A stretch of DNA of 5,672 nucleotides, taken from NCBI GenBank assembly GCA_964631565.1, contig CAZVYJ010000092.1:1-5672 (forward strand), given 5' to 3'. The notes below the pieces were generated by a model. That model was not told the DNA's origin. It did not search any database and saw only the letters and a list, made by a program, of their open reading frames with translations. Shown here one piece after another: positions 1 through 5,200 of this stretch (its first letter is position 1; each line of letters starts with the position of its first letter). The position numbers and the translations under genes are program-made. Source of the stretch: CAZVYJ01 sp964631565 (GTDB taxonomy: Bacteria; Planctomycetota; Phycisphaerae; SM23-33).

Positions 1-48
1 CTCATGCGGGAACTCCGAAAGGAACTCAGCCATGAAAACTGGGGATGA
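1..48 (+). CDS. 3' end of an upstream gene (partial, product unknown)
   Basis: Reading frame 1 is open from the window edge and ends at the TGA at 46-48, giving the C-terminal residues LMRELRKELSHENWG. The TGA overlaps the ATG of the next gene at 45-47 (ATGA), the classic arrangement for translational coupling, which is the main reason to believe this frame is coding. The tail is short, charged and looks helical. It resembles the segment that often follows the helix-turn-helix of ECF/sigma-70-type factors, but 15 residues cannot establish a family, so that is only a guess. It could equally end any soluble protein. Most of the gene lies outside the window. Confidence 0.5.
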   Translation, partial: LMRELRKELSHENWG

Positions 49-1559
49 GTCAGGTCATAAGCGGCAGGCTGTTTGAAAAAGGGACCGACAACCCTGTCGG
101 CGGAATCGCAATAGAACTGTTCAACAAAGAAGGGGATGTTATCGATGGCACGCCAAGAGTAGTTACAGGCGAGGACGGGAGCTTCCATATCGGCGGCCTG
201 AAGGAAGGCGATTATATTCTGCAGACCGCCGGGCCGCCTCACTGGTCGATGGAGTGGGCAATCGAGCCTAAGTGCATAAATGTTTCATGGTGCCAGACCG
301 TCAATAATGTTGACCTCGATGCCGTCAAATGCGGCATTATTGTACTTAAGATGACCGATGAAAGTGGCGAACCCGTTGCCGGTTATCCATTGGCCGTGGA
401 ATCTGCTGATTCGACAGAGAGCTTTCCTATTAAACGCGGTGATGCAAGCGGAGATGACGGCATATTGGAAATGCCTGTTTTTCCGGGCGAATACGACCTT
501 TCGCCACTGTACTACCTGGACTTGACCATAATGTGTGGGCTTGACTCAGATTCTTATGATAGCAGTTCCATTAATGTCAAGGAGGGTGAACGCGTAACCA
601 GGAACATCCCCTGCAGCTGCGAAGAAGCCTGCGTCACGGGGCATCTGAAGGGAATCGCCGTCGATTCTGCTGGCGAACCGGTGGCCGGCGCTTTTATAAC
701 GCTGGCGCAGGATGAACCTGTATATCCCATTATTACCGATAGCAGGGGCCAGTTTTTTATCCCACATTACATGGACAGCCTGAATGATGAAGACAACTCA
801 ACCTCGCGGAAGAAACATGTGCAGGATTTGATAGTCGCCCAGTGTCCCCACAGGAACCTGGCAGGAACAGCCGAGGTCGATATCCGGAAGGGATTGGTTG
901 ATGGGATCAAAGTTGTATTGACAAAGGGCGCAACTATCACCGGCAAGGTTTTAACCTCCGATGGTAAGCCGCTGACGGAAGGTGAAATTGCGGTTTACCC
1001 GGTATTTCGCGACAAAATCGAGTGTATGCTGGCAGTCGGCAAAATCGCATTCAGGGGAAACGGCAGTTATGAGGCCGAAAGCATCCCTGCCGGAATGACC
1101 TGCGATGTCTGCGTAAAGGCGCCTGGCTACGGGTACGCATATATCCGCGTTGAAATTCCGAAAACGGCGGACAAACCGGTCACAGCCAAAGCGGTTACAT
1201 TACCCCGGCAGGACAAGTCCGTTTCCGGCGCCGTTCTCGATTTGGACGACAAGCCGATTGCCGGCGCGAAGATCCATGTCGTGCAGGAGGGACAGGAGCG
1301 GAAAGACTGGATGGAGTGGGAAGAATATGCGGACTATGTAAACGGCGAGATGGATATCGTCAGCGGCAGGGACGGAAAGTTCAAGATCGCGAACCTGATC
1401 GCCGGCAAGGTCACTATGGAAGTCACTGTCAGTGGGTATAAAACAAAAGAAGTAACCGTCAATGCCGGCGATACCGATGTGGAGATTGTTCTGGAAGAAG
1501 GATTTTCCGACTCTGACTACGATGACGACGATACGCCCATAGACGCCGAGGATTTTTAG
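45..1559 (+). CDS. Five-repeat carboxypeptidase-regulatory-like (beta-sandwich) domain protein
   Basis: This 504-aa protein is built from about five beta-sandwich units of the CarboxypepD_reg-like type. Each carries a (D/G)-x-P-(V/L/I)-x-x-G-type strand motif, with the key proline at residues 17, 110, 212, 309 and 404, followed in most units by a G-x-F-type strand (for example GEDGSFHIGGL at 42-52, DSRGQFFIP at 232-240, GRDGKFKIANL at 441-451). Such domains usually act as structural or binding modules in secreted or periplasmic proteins; no catalytic site is visible. Oddly, there is no signal peptide and no membrane segment, and about 11 cysteines are scattered through it, including CSCEEAC at 190-196 and CDVC at 353-356. 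The C-terminus is strongly acidic (residues 485-504, with a DYDDDD run). ATG 45 is the only sensible start: an in-frame TGA lies at 33-35, and the start overlaps the upstream stop. Function is unknown; the context suggests an operon with the upstream gene. Confidence 0.85.
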   Translation: MSQVISGRLFEKGTDNPVGGIAIELFNKEGDVIDGTPRVVTGEDGSFHIGGLKEGDYILQTAGPPHWSMEWAIEPKCINVSWCQTVNNVDLDAVKCGIIVLKMTDESGEPVAGYPLAVESADSTESFPIKRGDASGDDGILEMPVFPGEYDLSPLYYLDLTIMCGLDSDSYDSSSINVKEGERVTRNIPCSCEEACVTGHLKGIAVDSAGEPVAGAFITLAQDEPVYPIITDSRGQFFIPHYMDSLNDEDNSTSRKKHVQDLIVAQCPHRNLAGTAEVDIRKGLVDGIKVVLTKGATITGKVLTSDGKPLTEGEIAVYPVFRDKIECMLAVGKIAFRGNGSYEAESIPAGMTCDVCVKAPGYGYAYIRVEIPKTADKPVTAKAVTLPRQDKSVSGAVLDLDDKPIAGAKIHVVQEGQERKDWMEWEEYADYVNGEMDIVSGRDGKFKIANLIAGKVTMEVTVSGYKTKEVTVNAGDTDVEIVLEEGFSDSDYDDDDTPIDAEDF

Positions 1560-1635
1560 CATGCATCGTTGTATCACACCGAGCAAATTTCCCGCGAAAT
1601 TTTATTAAAAGCTGCTGCATTGGGGGTTACGGGCC

Positions 1636-1656
1636 GCCGATATCTGATATGTCGGC
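1636..1656. repeat. Imperfect inverted repeat upstream of the UPF0175-like gene
   Basis: GCCGATAT (1636-1643) pairs with ATGTCGGC (1649-1656) over 8 bp with one G-T wobble and a 5-nt loop. There is no T-run after it, so it is not a canonical intrinsic terminator for the preceding gene. It lies about 50 bp before the start codon at 1708. That position would suit an operator for an autoregulating antitoxin-type protein or a stem in the 5' leader, but neither role can be shown from the sequence. Confidence 0.35.
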
Positions 1657-1697
1657 CTGCATTTCATATGTTCCGGGCCGGCCCTGTTCTACGCCAA

Positions 1698-1704
1698 AAG
1701 GTGA
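1698..1704 (+). promoter_or_regulatory. Shine-Dalgarno site for the UPF0175-like gene
   Basis: AAGGTGA at 1698-1704 lies 3 nt before the ATG at 1708, with the AAGG core 6 nt away. It is a good match to the anti-SD sequence. It decides in favour of this 76-codon frame over the longer overlapping frame (1569-2033) on the same strand. Confidence 0.7.
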
Positions 1705-1707
1705 TCC

Positions 1708-1938
1708 ATGCAGATCGATCTGCCGGACGACATCCTGTTCAACGCGGAGATCAATGCGGCCGATATTCGCCTGGCGATAGCGGTGCAGCTGTACGCCGAC
1801 AACCGCATCGACCACGGCGAGGCGGTCCGCATATCCGGCCTGACGATATCTGCATTCAACCGCGAGCTGCTCGCCCGCGGCATCACCGTCCAGATTTACC
1901 CGCCCAGCACCATGCAGGCCATGCGCAACGCCGGTTAA
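1708..1938 (+). CDS. UPF0175-family protein, antitoxin-like
   Basis: This 76-aa protein starts MQIDLPDDIL and continues with a helical stretch that fits the UPF0175 (PF03683) pattern: a long helix with Leu-Tyr (LAIAVQLYADNRI, residues 22-34), then a small helix-turn-helix-like part (H36-G37-E38-A39 to F50-N51, with SGL at 43-45) and the typical ending LLARGI (54-59). Members of this family are commonly antitoxins of type II toxin-antitoxin pairs, usually beside a PIN-domain (DUF3368-like) toxin. No toxin gene follows: only 87 nt separate it from coaE, and nothing on either strand there looks like a PIN protein. The tail after residue 63 (YPPSTMQAMRNAG) is unusual for the family. The SD site and start codon are clear. 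It could be an orphan antitoxin or a DNA-binding regulator; the family call is by eye. Confidence 0.72.
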   Translation: MQIDLPDDILFNAEINAADIRLAIAVQLYADNRIDHGEAVRISGLTISAFNRELLARGITVQIYPPSTMQAMRNAG

Positions 1939-1983
1939 CGGCCGCAGATCGCCGTTTGTTTACTCGCTTCCGATTCGAATTGC

Positions 1984-2011
1984 TTGACAGGTCCGATTCA
2001 CTGGGGACAAT
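1984..2011 (+). promoter_or_regulatory. Putative sigma-70-type promoter for coaE
   Basis: There is a perfect -35 hexamer TTGACA at 1984-1989, a 16-nt spacer, and a -10-like GACAAT at 2006-2011 (4 of 6 matches to TATAAT). Transcription would begin around 2017-2019, leaving only about 7-9 nt before the coaE ATG at 2026. No Shine-Dalgarno site is present in that gap, which fits a very short or leaderless mRNA. Confidence 0.5.
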
Positions 2012-2025
2012 ACGACTGATTGGTT

Positions 2026-2643
2026 ATGAATAAGGCATCCAAGGACAAACCGGTCATAGGGTTAGTGGGTGGTATCGGTTCCGGCAAGAGTGCGGCGGCG
2101 GCGGAGTTTGCCCGGCTCGGCTGCGAGGTTATCGACGCCGACGAAATAGGCCACGCCCTGCTCGACGACAAGGAAGTGGCGGCCGAGATTATTACCGCGT
2201 TCAGCGACGTCGTGGCTGCGCCCGGCGGCAAGGTGGACCGCAGCCGGTTGTCGAACCTTGTTTTTACCGTACCTGCGGCCCTGGCGAGGCTGGACGCCAT
2301 AATGCATCCTCGTATGCGCCGCGAGATTGCCGACAGGATATCCGCCGCCCGCAAGCAAGTCGGGGTGGCTGGCGTGGTGCTTGACGCCGCGGTGCTTTTC
2401 GAGGCGGCCTGGGACGACCTGTGCGACGCCGTGGTGTTCGTGTCGGCCCCGGACGAGGTGCGTTTTCACCGTATTTCAGAGGGCAGGGGGTGGTCTCGCG
2501 ACAAGTGGCTGAAGGCGGAAAAATCGCAAATTCCTCTGGACAGAAAAGCCAAAAGATGCGATTATACCCTCGATAACAGTTCCAGCTTTTCTTACCTGCA
2601 CGATCAGATCCATCAGATATTCGACCGTGTTTTCCATAGCTGA
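2026..2643 (+). CDS. coaE: Dephospho-CoA kinase
   Basis: CoaE catalyses the last step of coenzyme A synthesis, phosphorylating the ribose 3'-OH of dephospho-CoA with ATP in the cytoplasm. The 205-aa product is of normal length for the family. Visible hallmarks in order are: the P-loop GGIGSGKS (residues 15-22); the VIDAD motif (35-39), whose Asp residues line the active site; the R-L-D-x-I-x-HP block (88-95, IMHPRM); the VLFEAAWDDLCD segment (123-134) matching the family's LLFE...CD; and the C-terminal SQIPLDRKAKRCDYTLDN block (167-184). ATG 2026 is chosen because the peptide then begins six residues before the usual start of the first strand; a TTG two codons upstream (2020) is possible but has no better ribosome site. 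No Shine-Dalgarno sequence precedes either. rho follows 244 nt downstream, a gene order I recall from several bacterial groups. Confidence 0.97.
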   Translation: MNKASKDKPVIGLVGGIGSGKSAAAAEFARLGCEVIDADEIGHALLDDKEVAAEIITAFSDVVAAPGGKVDRSRLSNLVFTVPAALARLDAIMHPRMRREIADRISAARKQVGVAGVVLDAAVLFEAAWDDLCDAVVFVSAPDEVRFHRISEGRGWSRDKWLKAEKSQIPLDRKAKRCDYTLDNSSSFSYLHDQIHQIFDRVFHS

Positions 2644-2648
2644 GAGTT

Positions 2649-2674
2649 GCCCCGAGGCATATGTTTTGCGGGGC
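2649..2674 (+). repeat. Hairpin just after coaE
   Basis: GCCCCG (2649-2654) pairs perfectly with CGGGGC (2669-2674), with a 14-nt loop, starting 5 nt after the coaE stop codon. No T-run follows, so it is not a canonical intrinsic terminator, though it could stabilise the coaE 3' end. The loop contains both the GAGG and the ATG of the small reading frame described next. Confidence 0.45.
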
Positions 2675-2756
2675 GTGCAGACGGAAATGCTGGGCGGACC
2701 AGCCGGTATATGTAAGTAAACAGTATAGAAAAACCCGCCGGACTAATCCGTTTTAA
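2661..2756 (+). CDS. Possible small leader peptide upstream of rho
   Basis: An ATG at 2661 opens a 31-codon frame ending at TAA 2754-2756. The peptide begins MFCGACRRKC and is strongly basic, with a C-x-x-C-x(3)-C cysteine group in the first ten residues and an Arg/Lys-rich second half (residues 20-27). A GAGG at 2654-2657 lies 3 nt before the ATG, closer than ideal. E. coli has an annotated short leader peptide gene (rhoL) before rho, which makes the position suggestive, but a random frame of this length is common and there is no sequence evidence of conservation. Treat it as a candidate only. Confidence 0.2.
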   Translation: MFCGACRRKCWADQPVYVSKQYRKTRRTNPF

Positions 2757-2772
2757 TCCCAGATTATGATTT

Positions 2773-2807
2773 CGCCCTGCAGGTATTTGGGCCTGAATTA
2801 CAGGGCG
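2773..2807 (+). repeat. Two-part hairpin in the rho leader
   Basis: The outer arms CGCCCTG (2773-2779) and CAGGGCG (2801-2807) pair perfectly over 7 bp. Inside them CAGG (2780-2783) pairs with CCTG (2792-2795), giving an 11-bp stem with an 8-nt loop and a 5-nt AATTA bulge on the 3' side. It lies about 80 nt before the rho ATG. No T-run follows, so a regulatory RNA stem or protein-binding site is more likely than an intrinsic terminator. Confidence 0.5.
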
Positions 2808-2869
2808 ACAAGGGGCTGTAAGACATTTAATTAATTCGAGAAAGCACCTGATAAAAAATTTCCGAATTT

Positions 2870-2874
2870 GGAGG
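2870..2874 (+). promoter_or_regulatory. Ribosome binding site of rho, unusually spaced
   Basis: GGAGG at 2870-2874 is a strong anti-SD match but lies 13 nt before the ATG at 2888, longer than the usual 5-9. A weaker AGG at 2879-2881 lies 6 nt away. No alternative in-frame start codon exists nearer to the GGAGG, so the ATG at 2888 stands. Confidence 0.55.
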
Positions 2875-2887
2875 CCATAGGCAAATC

Positions 2888-4381
2888 ATGGCGGATACTC
2901 CCAAGAGAACCAGAAAAACAGTAAAGAAACGAACGAGCAAAAAGACCGATGAGCAGCTGGATATCGAAGAATCCCAGGCGGACGAGCCGCAGGCCGGCGA
3001 AGAACCCGTCGCTGCGCAGGTTGTCGAGAAAGTAGAAAACAACAACCAAAGCTCCGCCCCCAGCGCAGCCGTCGAAGATTTTGACAAGGAAATGCACGCG
3101 AAGTACGAACGCGTAAAACGCGGCGAACTCCACATAACCGACCTTCAGAAAATGTCCGTCGCCGAGCTGCATGAAATAGCCAAGGGCGAGGGGCTTACCG
3201 AGTACACCGGACTGGCCAAGCAGGAGCTGGTGTTCAACATTCTCAAGGGCCGCATCCAGAAGGACGGCCTGATGTACGGCGAGGGCGTGCTGGAGATTCT
3301 GCCGGACGGGTTCGGCTTCCTCCGCAGCCCGGACTATAACTACCTGCCCAGCCCGGACGACATCTACGTTTCGCCCAGCCAGATCCGCCGTTTCGGCCTG
3401 CGCCAGGGCAACATCGTCGCCGGCCAGATTCGCCCCCCGAAGGAAAGCGAAAAGTATTTCGCGCTGCTTCGTGTCGAAGCTGTCAACTACGAAGACCCAA
3501 ACCGCCTGACCGACAAGGTGAACTTCGAAGACCTCACGCCGACCTTCCCGGAGCACCGGCTGTTCCTCGAAACCACTCCGGAAGAAATAAACATGCGGGT
3601 CGTCAACCTGGTCACGCCGATAGGCATGGGCCAGAGAATGCTCATCGTGGCCCCGCCGAGAACGGGCAAGACCGTTCTGCTGCAGAAAATCGCCAACGCC
3701 ATCTCGAAAAATCATCCTGACGTGTACGTGATTATCCTGCTTATCGACGAGCGGCCGGAAGAAGTCACCGACATGCAGCGGAACACGACGGCCGAGGTTA
3801 TCGCCTCGACGTTCGACGAGCCGGCATCCCGCCACGTGCAGATTGCCGACATGGTCAACGCCAAGGCCCGCCGCATGGTCGAGTACGGCAAGAACGTCGT
3901 CATCCTGCTGGACAGCATCACGCGACTGGCACGCGCATACAACACCGAAGCGCCGCACTCCGGCAAGATTCTGACCGGCGGCGTCGATTCCAACGCGCTG
4001 CAGGCGCCGAAGCGGTTCTTCGGCTCGGCCCGCAACATCGAAGAGGGCGGCTCGCTGACGGTTATCGGCACGGCCCTCATCGACACGGGCAGCAGAATGG
4101 ACGAAGTCATATTCGAGGAGTTCAAGGGCACCGGCAACAGCGAACTGCACCTTGACCGCCGCCTCGTCGACCGCCGCGTCTGGCCGGCAATCGACATCAG
4201 CCGCTCCGGCACGCGAAAGGAAGAGCTGCTGCTCGACCCGACCGAACTGAAGCTTACGTACAGGCTCCGCAAGGTGCTCTCCGAGATGCAGCCGGTCGAG
4301 GCGATGGAACTGCTCATCAGCAGGCTCTCCAAGCACAAGACCAACGCGGAGTTCCTGATGTCGCTGAACATCGACGCGTAA
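2888..4381 (+). CDS. rho: Transcription termination factor Rho
   Basis: Rho is a hexameric RNA-dependent ATPase that loads on nascent RNA and terminates transcription. The 497-aa product aligns by eye with E. coli Rho through its whole core. The N-terminal helical domain is at about 81-125, and the cold-shock-like primary RNA site at 130-200 has GFGF (141-144), Y160, E188 and Y190. The ATPase core follows with Walker A APPRTGKT (255-262), catalytic E288 in DERPEE, Walker B ILLDS (339-343, D342), Q-loop SGKILTGG (358-365), R-loop DTGSRMDE (399-406) and arginine finger R443 in SGTRKEE. All key catalytic residues are present. Relative to E. coli it has about 80 extra N-terminal residues: a Lys/Arg-rich patch (6-19) then an acidic, low-complexity stretch (21-68), probably disordered. 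Walker A has Arg258 where E. coli has Lys181, and the R-loop has Arg403 where E. coli has Lys326. A strong hairpin follows the stop. Confidence 0.99.
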   Translation: MADTPKRTRKTVKKRTSKKTDEQLDIEESQADEPQAGEEPVAAQVVEKVENNNQSSAPSAAVEDFDKEMHAKYERVKRGELHITDLQKMSVAELHEIAKGEGLTEYTGLAKQELVFNILKGRIQKDGLMYGEGVLEILPDGFGFLRSPDYNYLPSPDDIYVSPSQIRRFGLRQGNIVAGQIRPPKESEKYFALLRVEAVNYEDPNRLTDKVNFEDLTPTFPEHRLFLETTPEEINMRVVNLVTPIGMGQRMLIVAPPRTGKTVLLQKIANAISKNHPDVYVIILLIDERPEEVTDMQRNTTAEVIASTFDEPASRHVQIADMVNAKARRMVEYGKNVVILLDSITRLARAYNTEAPHSGKILTGGVDSNALQAPKRFFGSARNIEEGGSLTVIGTALIDTGSRMDEVIFEEFKGTGNSELHLDRRLVDRRVWPAIDISRSGTRKEELLLDPTELKLTYRLRKVLSEMQPVEAMELLISRLSKHKTNAEFLMSLNIDA

Positions 4382-4427
4382 ACGCATGACGGATTTTGGA
4401 TTTGATTAGATATGAGTAAAAGACCGA

Positions 4428-4457
4428 AAAGCCCACCAGATGTTTCTGGTGGGCTTT
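4428..4457 (+). terminator. Hairpin after rho, intrinsic-terminator-like
   Basis: AAAGCCCACCAGA (4428-4440) and TCTGGTGGGCTTT (4445-4457) form a perfect 13-bp stem with a TGTT loop, 46 nt after the rho stop. On the + strand the T-tract is only the TTT inside the stem's 3' arm, followed by GTCC, so termination in that direction may be partial. On the - strand the stem is followed by TTTTCGGTCTTTT, a better tail, so it could also block antisense transcription. It ends 14 nt before the ATG of the phosphatase gene. If an upstream ATG (4412) were used, the hairpin would fall inside that coding region, which argues against that start. Confidence 0.75.
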
Positions 4458-4471
4458 GTCCGGAACCTGAT

Positions 4472-5143
4472 ATGAAGTACAAGGCCGTTATTTTTGACCT
4501 CGACGGAACGCTGCTCGACACGCTCGAAGACCTCGCCGACTCGATGAATGCCGTGCTGAAGCGGTGGAACTGCCCGACGCACGGCCTGGACAAGTACCGC
4601 GTGTTTGTCGGCGACGGCATACACAACCTGGCCCGCCGAGTCCTTCCCGAGGCCGGCCGAAACAAGGAAACCATCGACCGCTGCGTCGAGCAGATGCGGG
4701 TGGAATACAACCGCAGGTGGGACAAGAAAACCAGACCCTACGCCGGCATCGCCGAGATGCTCGACGCGATTGCCGAGCGAGGCGTGAAGATGGCCGTCCT
4801 GTCGAACAAGCCGCACGACTTCACGAAGCTCTGCGTCGAAAAGCTGCTGGACAAGTGGCGGTTCAACGCGGTGCTGGGCATCGGCGATTCGACGCCGGCC
4901 AAGCCCGATATCACCGGCGCGATGCAGGTGGTCAAACAGCTCGGCGTCAGGCCCGGCGAGGTGCTTTACCTCGGCGACACCGATACGGATATGCAGACGG
5001 CTGTGGCCGCGGGCTTCTTCCCGGTAGGCGCGGTCTGGGGTTTCCGCACAGCCGAGGAACTCACCGAGCACGGCGCGAAGGCGCTCGCGGAAAAACCCGC
5101 CGACGTCCTCAAACTGCTGAAGCCAAAAGCAAGTAACCGGTAA
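4472..5143 (+). CDS. gph: HAD-superfamily phosphatase, phosphoglycolate phosphatase type
   Basis: This 223-aa cytoplasmic hydrolase probably removes phosphate from 2-phosphoglycolate, a metabolite-repair step, although related enzymes use pyrophosphate or other small phosphoesters. HAD motifs are complete: motif I FDLDGTLLDT (8-17) with nucleophile D9 and acid/base D11; a C1-type helical cap at about 17-85; motif II LSNKP (110-114) with S111; motif III K144 in TPAKPD; motif IV YLGDTDTDM (166-174) with D169 and D173. The PVGAVWGFRTAEEL stretch (184-197) is typical of the Gph-like subgroup. The start at ATG 4472 is chosen because the conserved first strand begins at residue 5, GGAA (4462-4465) lies 6 nt upstream, and the alternative ATG at 4412 would translate the terminator hairpin into a 20-residue extension without family support. 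There is no space for a promoter between hairpin and start, so expression probably depends on read-through from rho or an unseen promoter in rho. The substrate is not proven by sequence. Confidence 0.85.
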   Translation: MKYKAVIFDLDGTLLDTLEDLADSMNAVLKRWNCPTHGLDKYRVFVGDGIHNLARRVLPEAGRNKETIDRCVEQMRVEYNRRWDKKTRPYAGIAEMLDAIAERGVKMAVLSNKPHDFTKLCVEKLLDKWRFNAVLGIGDSTPAKPDITGAMQVVKQLGVRPGEVLYLGDTDTDMQTAVAAGFFPVGAVWGFRTAEELTEHGAKALAEKPADVLKLLKPKASNR

Positions 5144-5162
5144 AAGGTAATCAGTGCCGCCG

Positions 5163-5191
5163 TTGACTTTGGGCTGATTGAAGTTGATAAT
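5163..5191 (+). promoter_or_regulatory. Near-consensus sigma-70-type promoter for the last gene
   Basis: TTGACT at 5163-5168 (5 of 6) and GATAAT at 5186-5191 (5 of 6) are separated by exactly 17 nt. This is the best promoter match in the window. Transcription should begin near 5197-5200, at or just before the ATG at 5201, giving a leaderless or nearly leaderless mRNA. It lies just after the stop of the phosphatase gene. Confidence 0.7.
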
Positions 5192-5200
5192 GCTTGAATC

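Larger units (their letters stand above)
2644..2887 (+). other. Structured 5' leader region of rho
   Basis: This 244-nt stretch between coaE and rho holds two notable hairpins (entered separately), a possible 31-codon leader peptide, and an AT-rich segment at 2825-2868 just before the rho ribosome site. Candidate -10 elements such as TATGAT (2765-2770) and TATAGA (2724-2729) are seen, but none has a convincing -35 partner, so the rho promoter cannot be placed. A direct repeat TAATCC occurs at 2744-2749 and 2754-2759. Rho is known to limit its own expression by attenuation in its leader in E. coli; a similar role here is inference. Confidence 0.5.

Noticed and set aside
1569..2033. A 154-codon + strand frame over the UPF0175-like gene and the coaE promoter
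   Set aside because: It has no ribosome site, is Arg/Pro/His-rich like an out-of-frame reading, and overlaps the better-supported 76-codon gene and the start of coaE.
2739..2754. CGGA-CTAA-TCCG followed by TTTT as a terminator in the rho leader
   Set aside because: The stem is only 4 bp, too weak for an intrinsic terminator.
2831..4387. A 518-codon open frame on the - strand across rho
   Set aside because: It is the antisense shadow of rho, kept open by the GC-rich third positions of the rho codons. Its translation is compositionally odd (rich in Val, Arg, Ala, Asp) and resembles no family.
4412..4471. ATG 4412 as start of the phosphatase gene
   Set aside because: It would add 20 residues that translate the hairpin, has no good ribosome site, and places the conserved first strand too far from the N-terminus for the family.
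4712..5143. Alternative reading frames within the phosphatase gene (for example the Arg-rich + frame 4564-5136)
   Set aside because: They are shifted-frame readings of the HAD gene with biased composition and no recognisable motifs.
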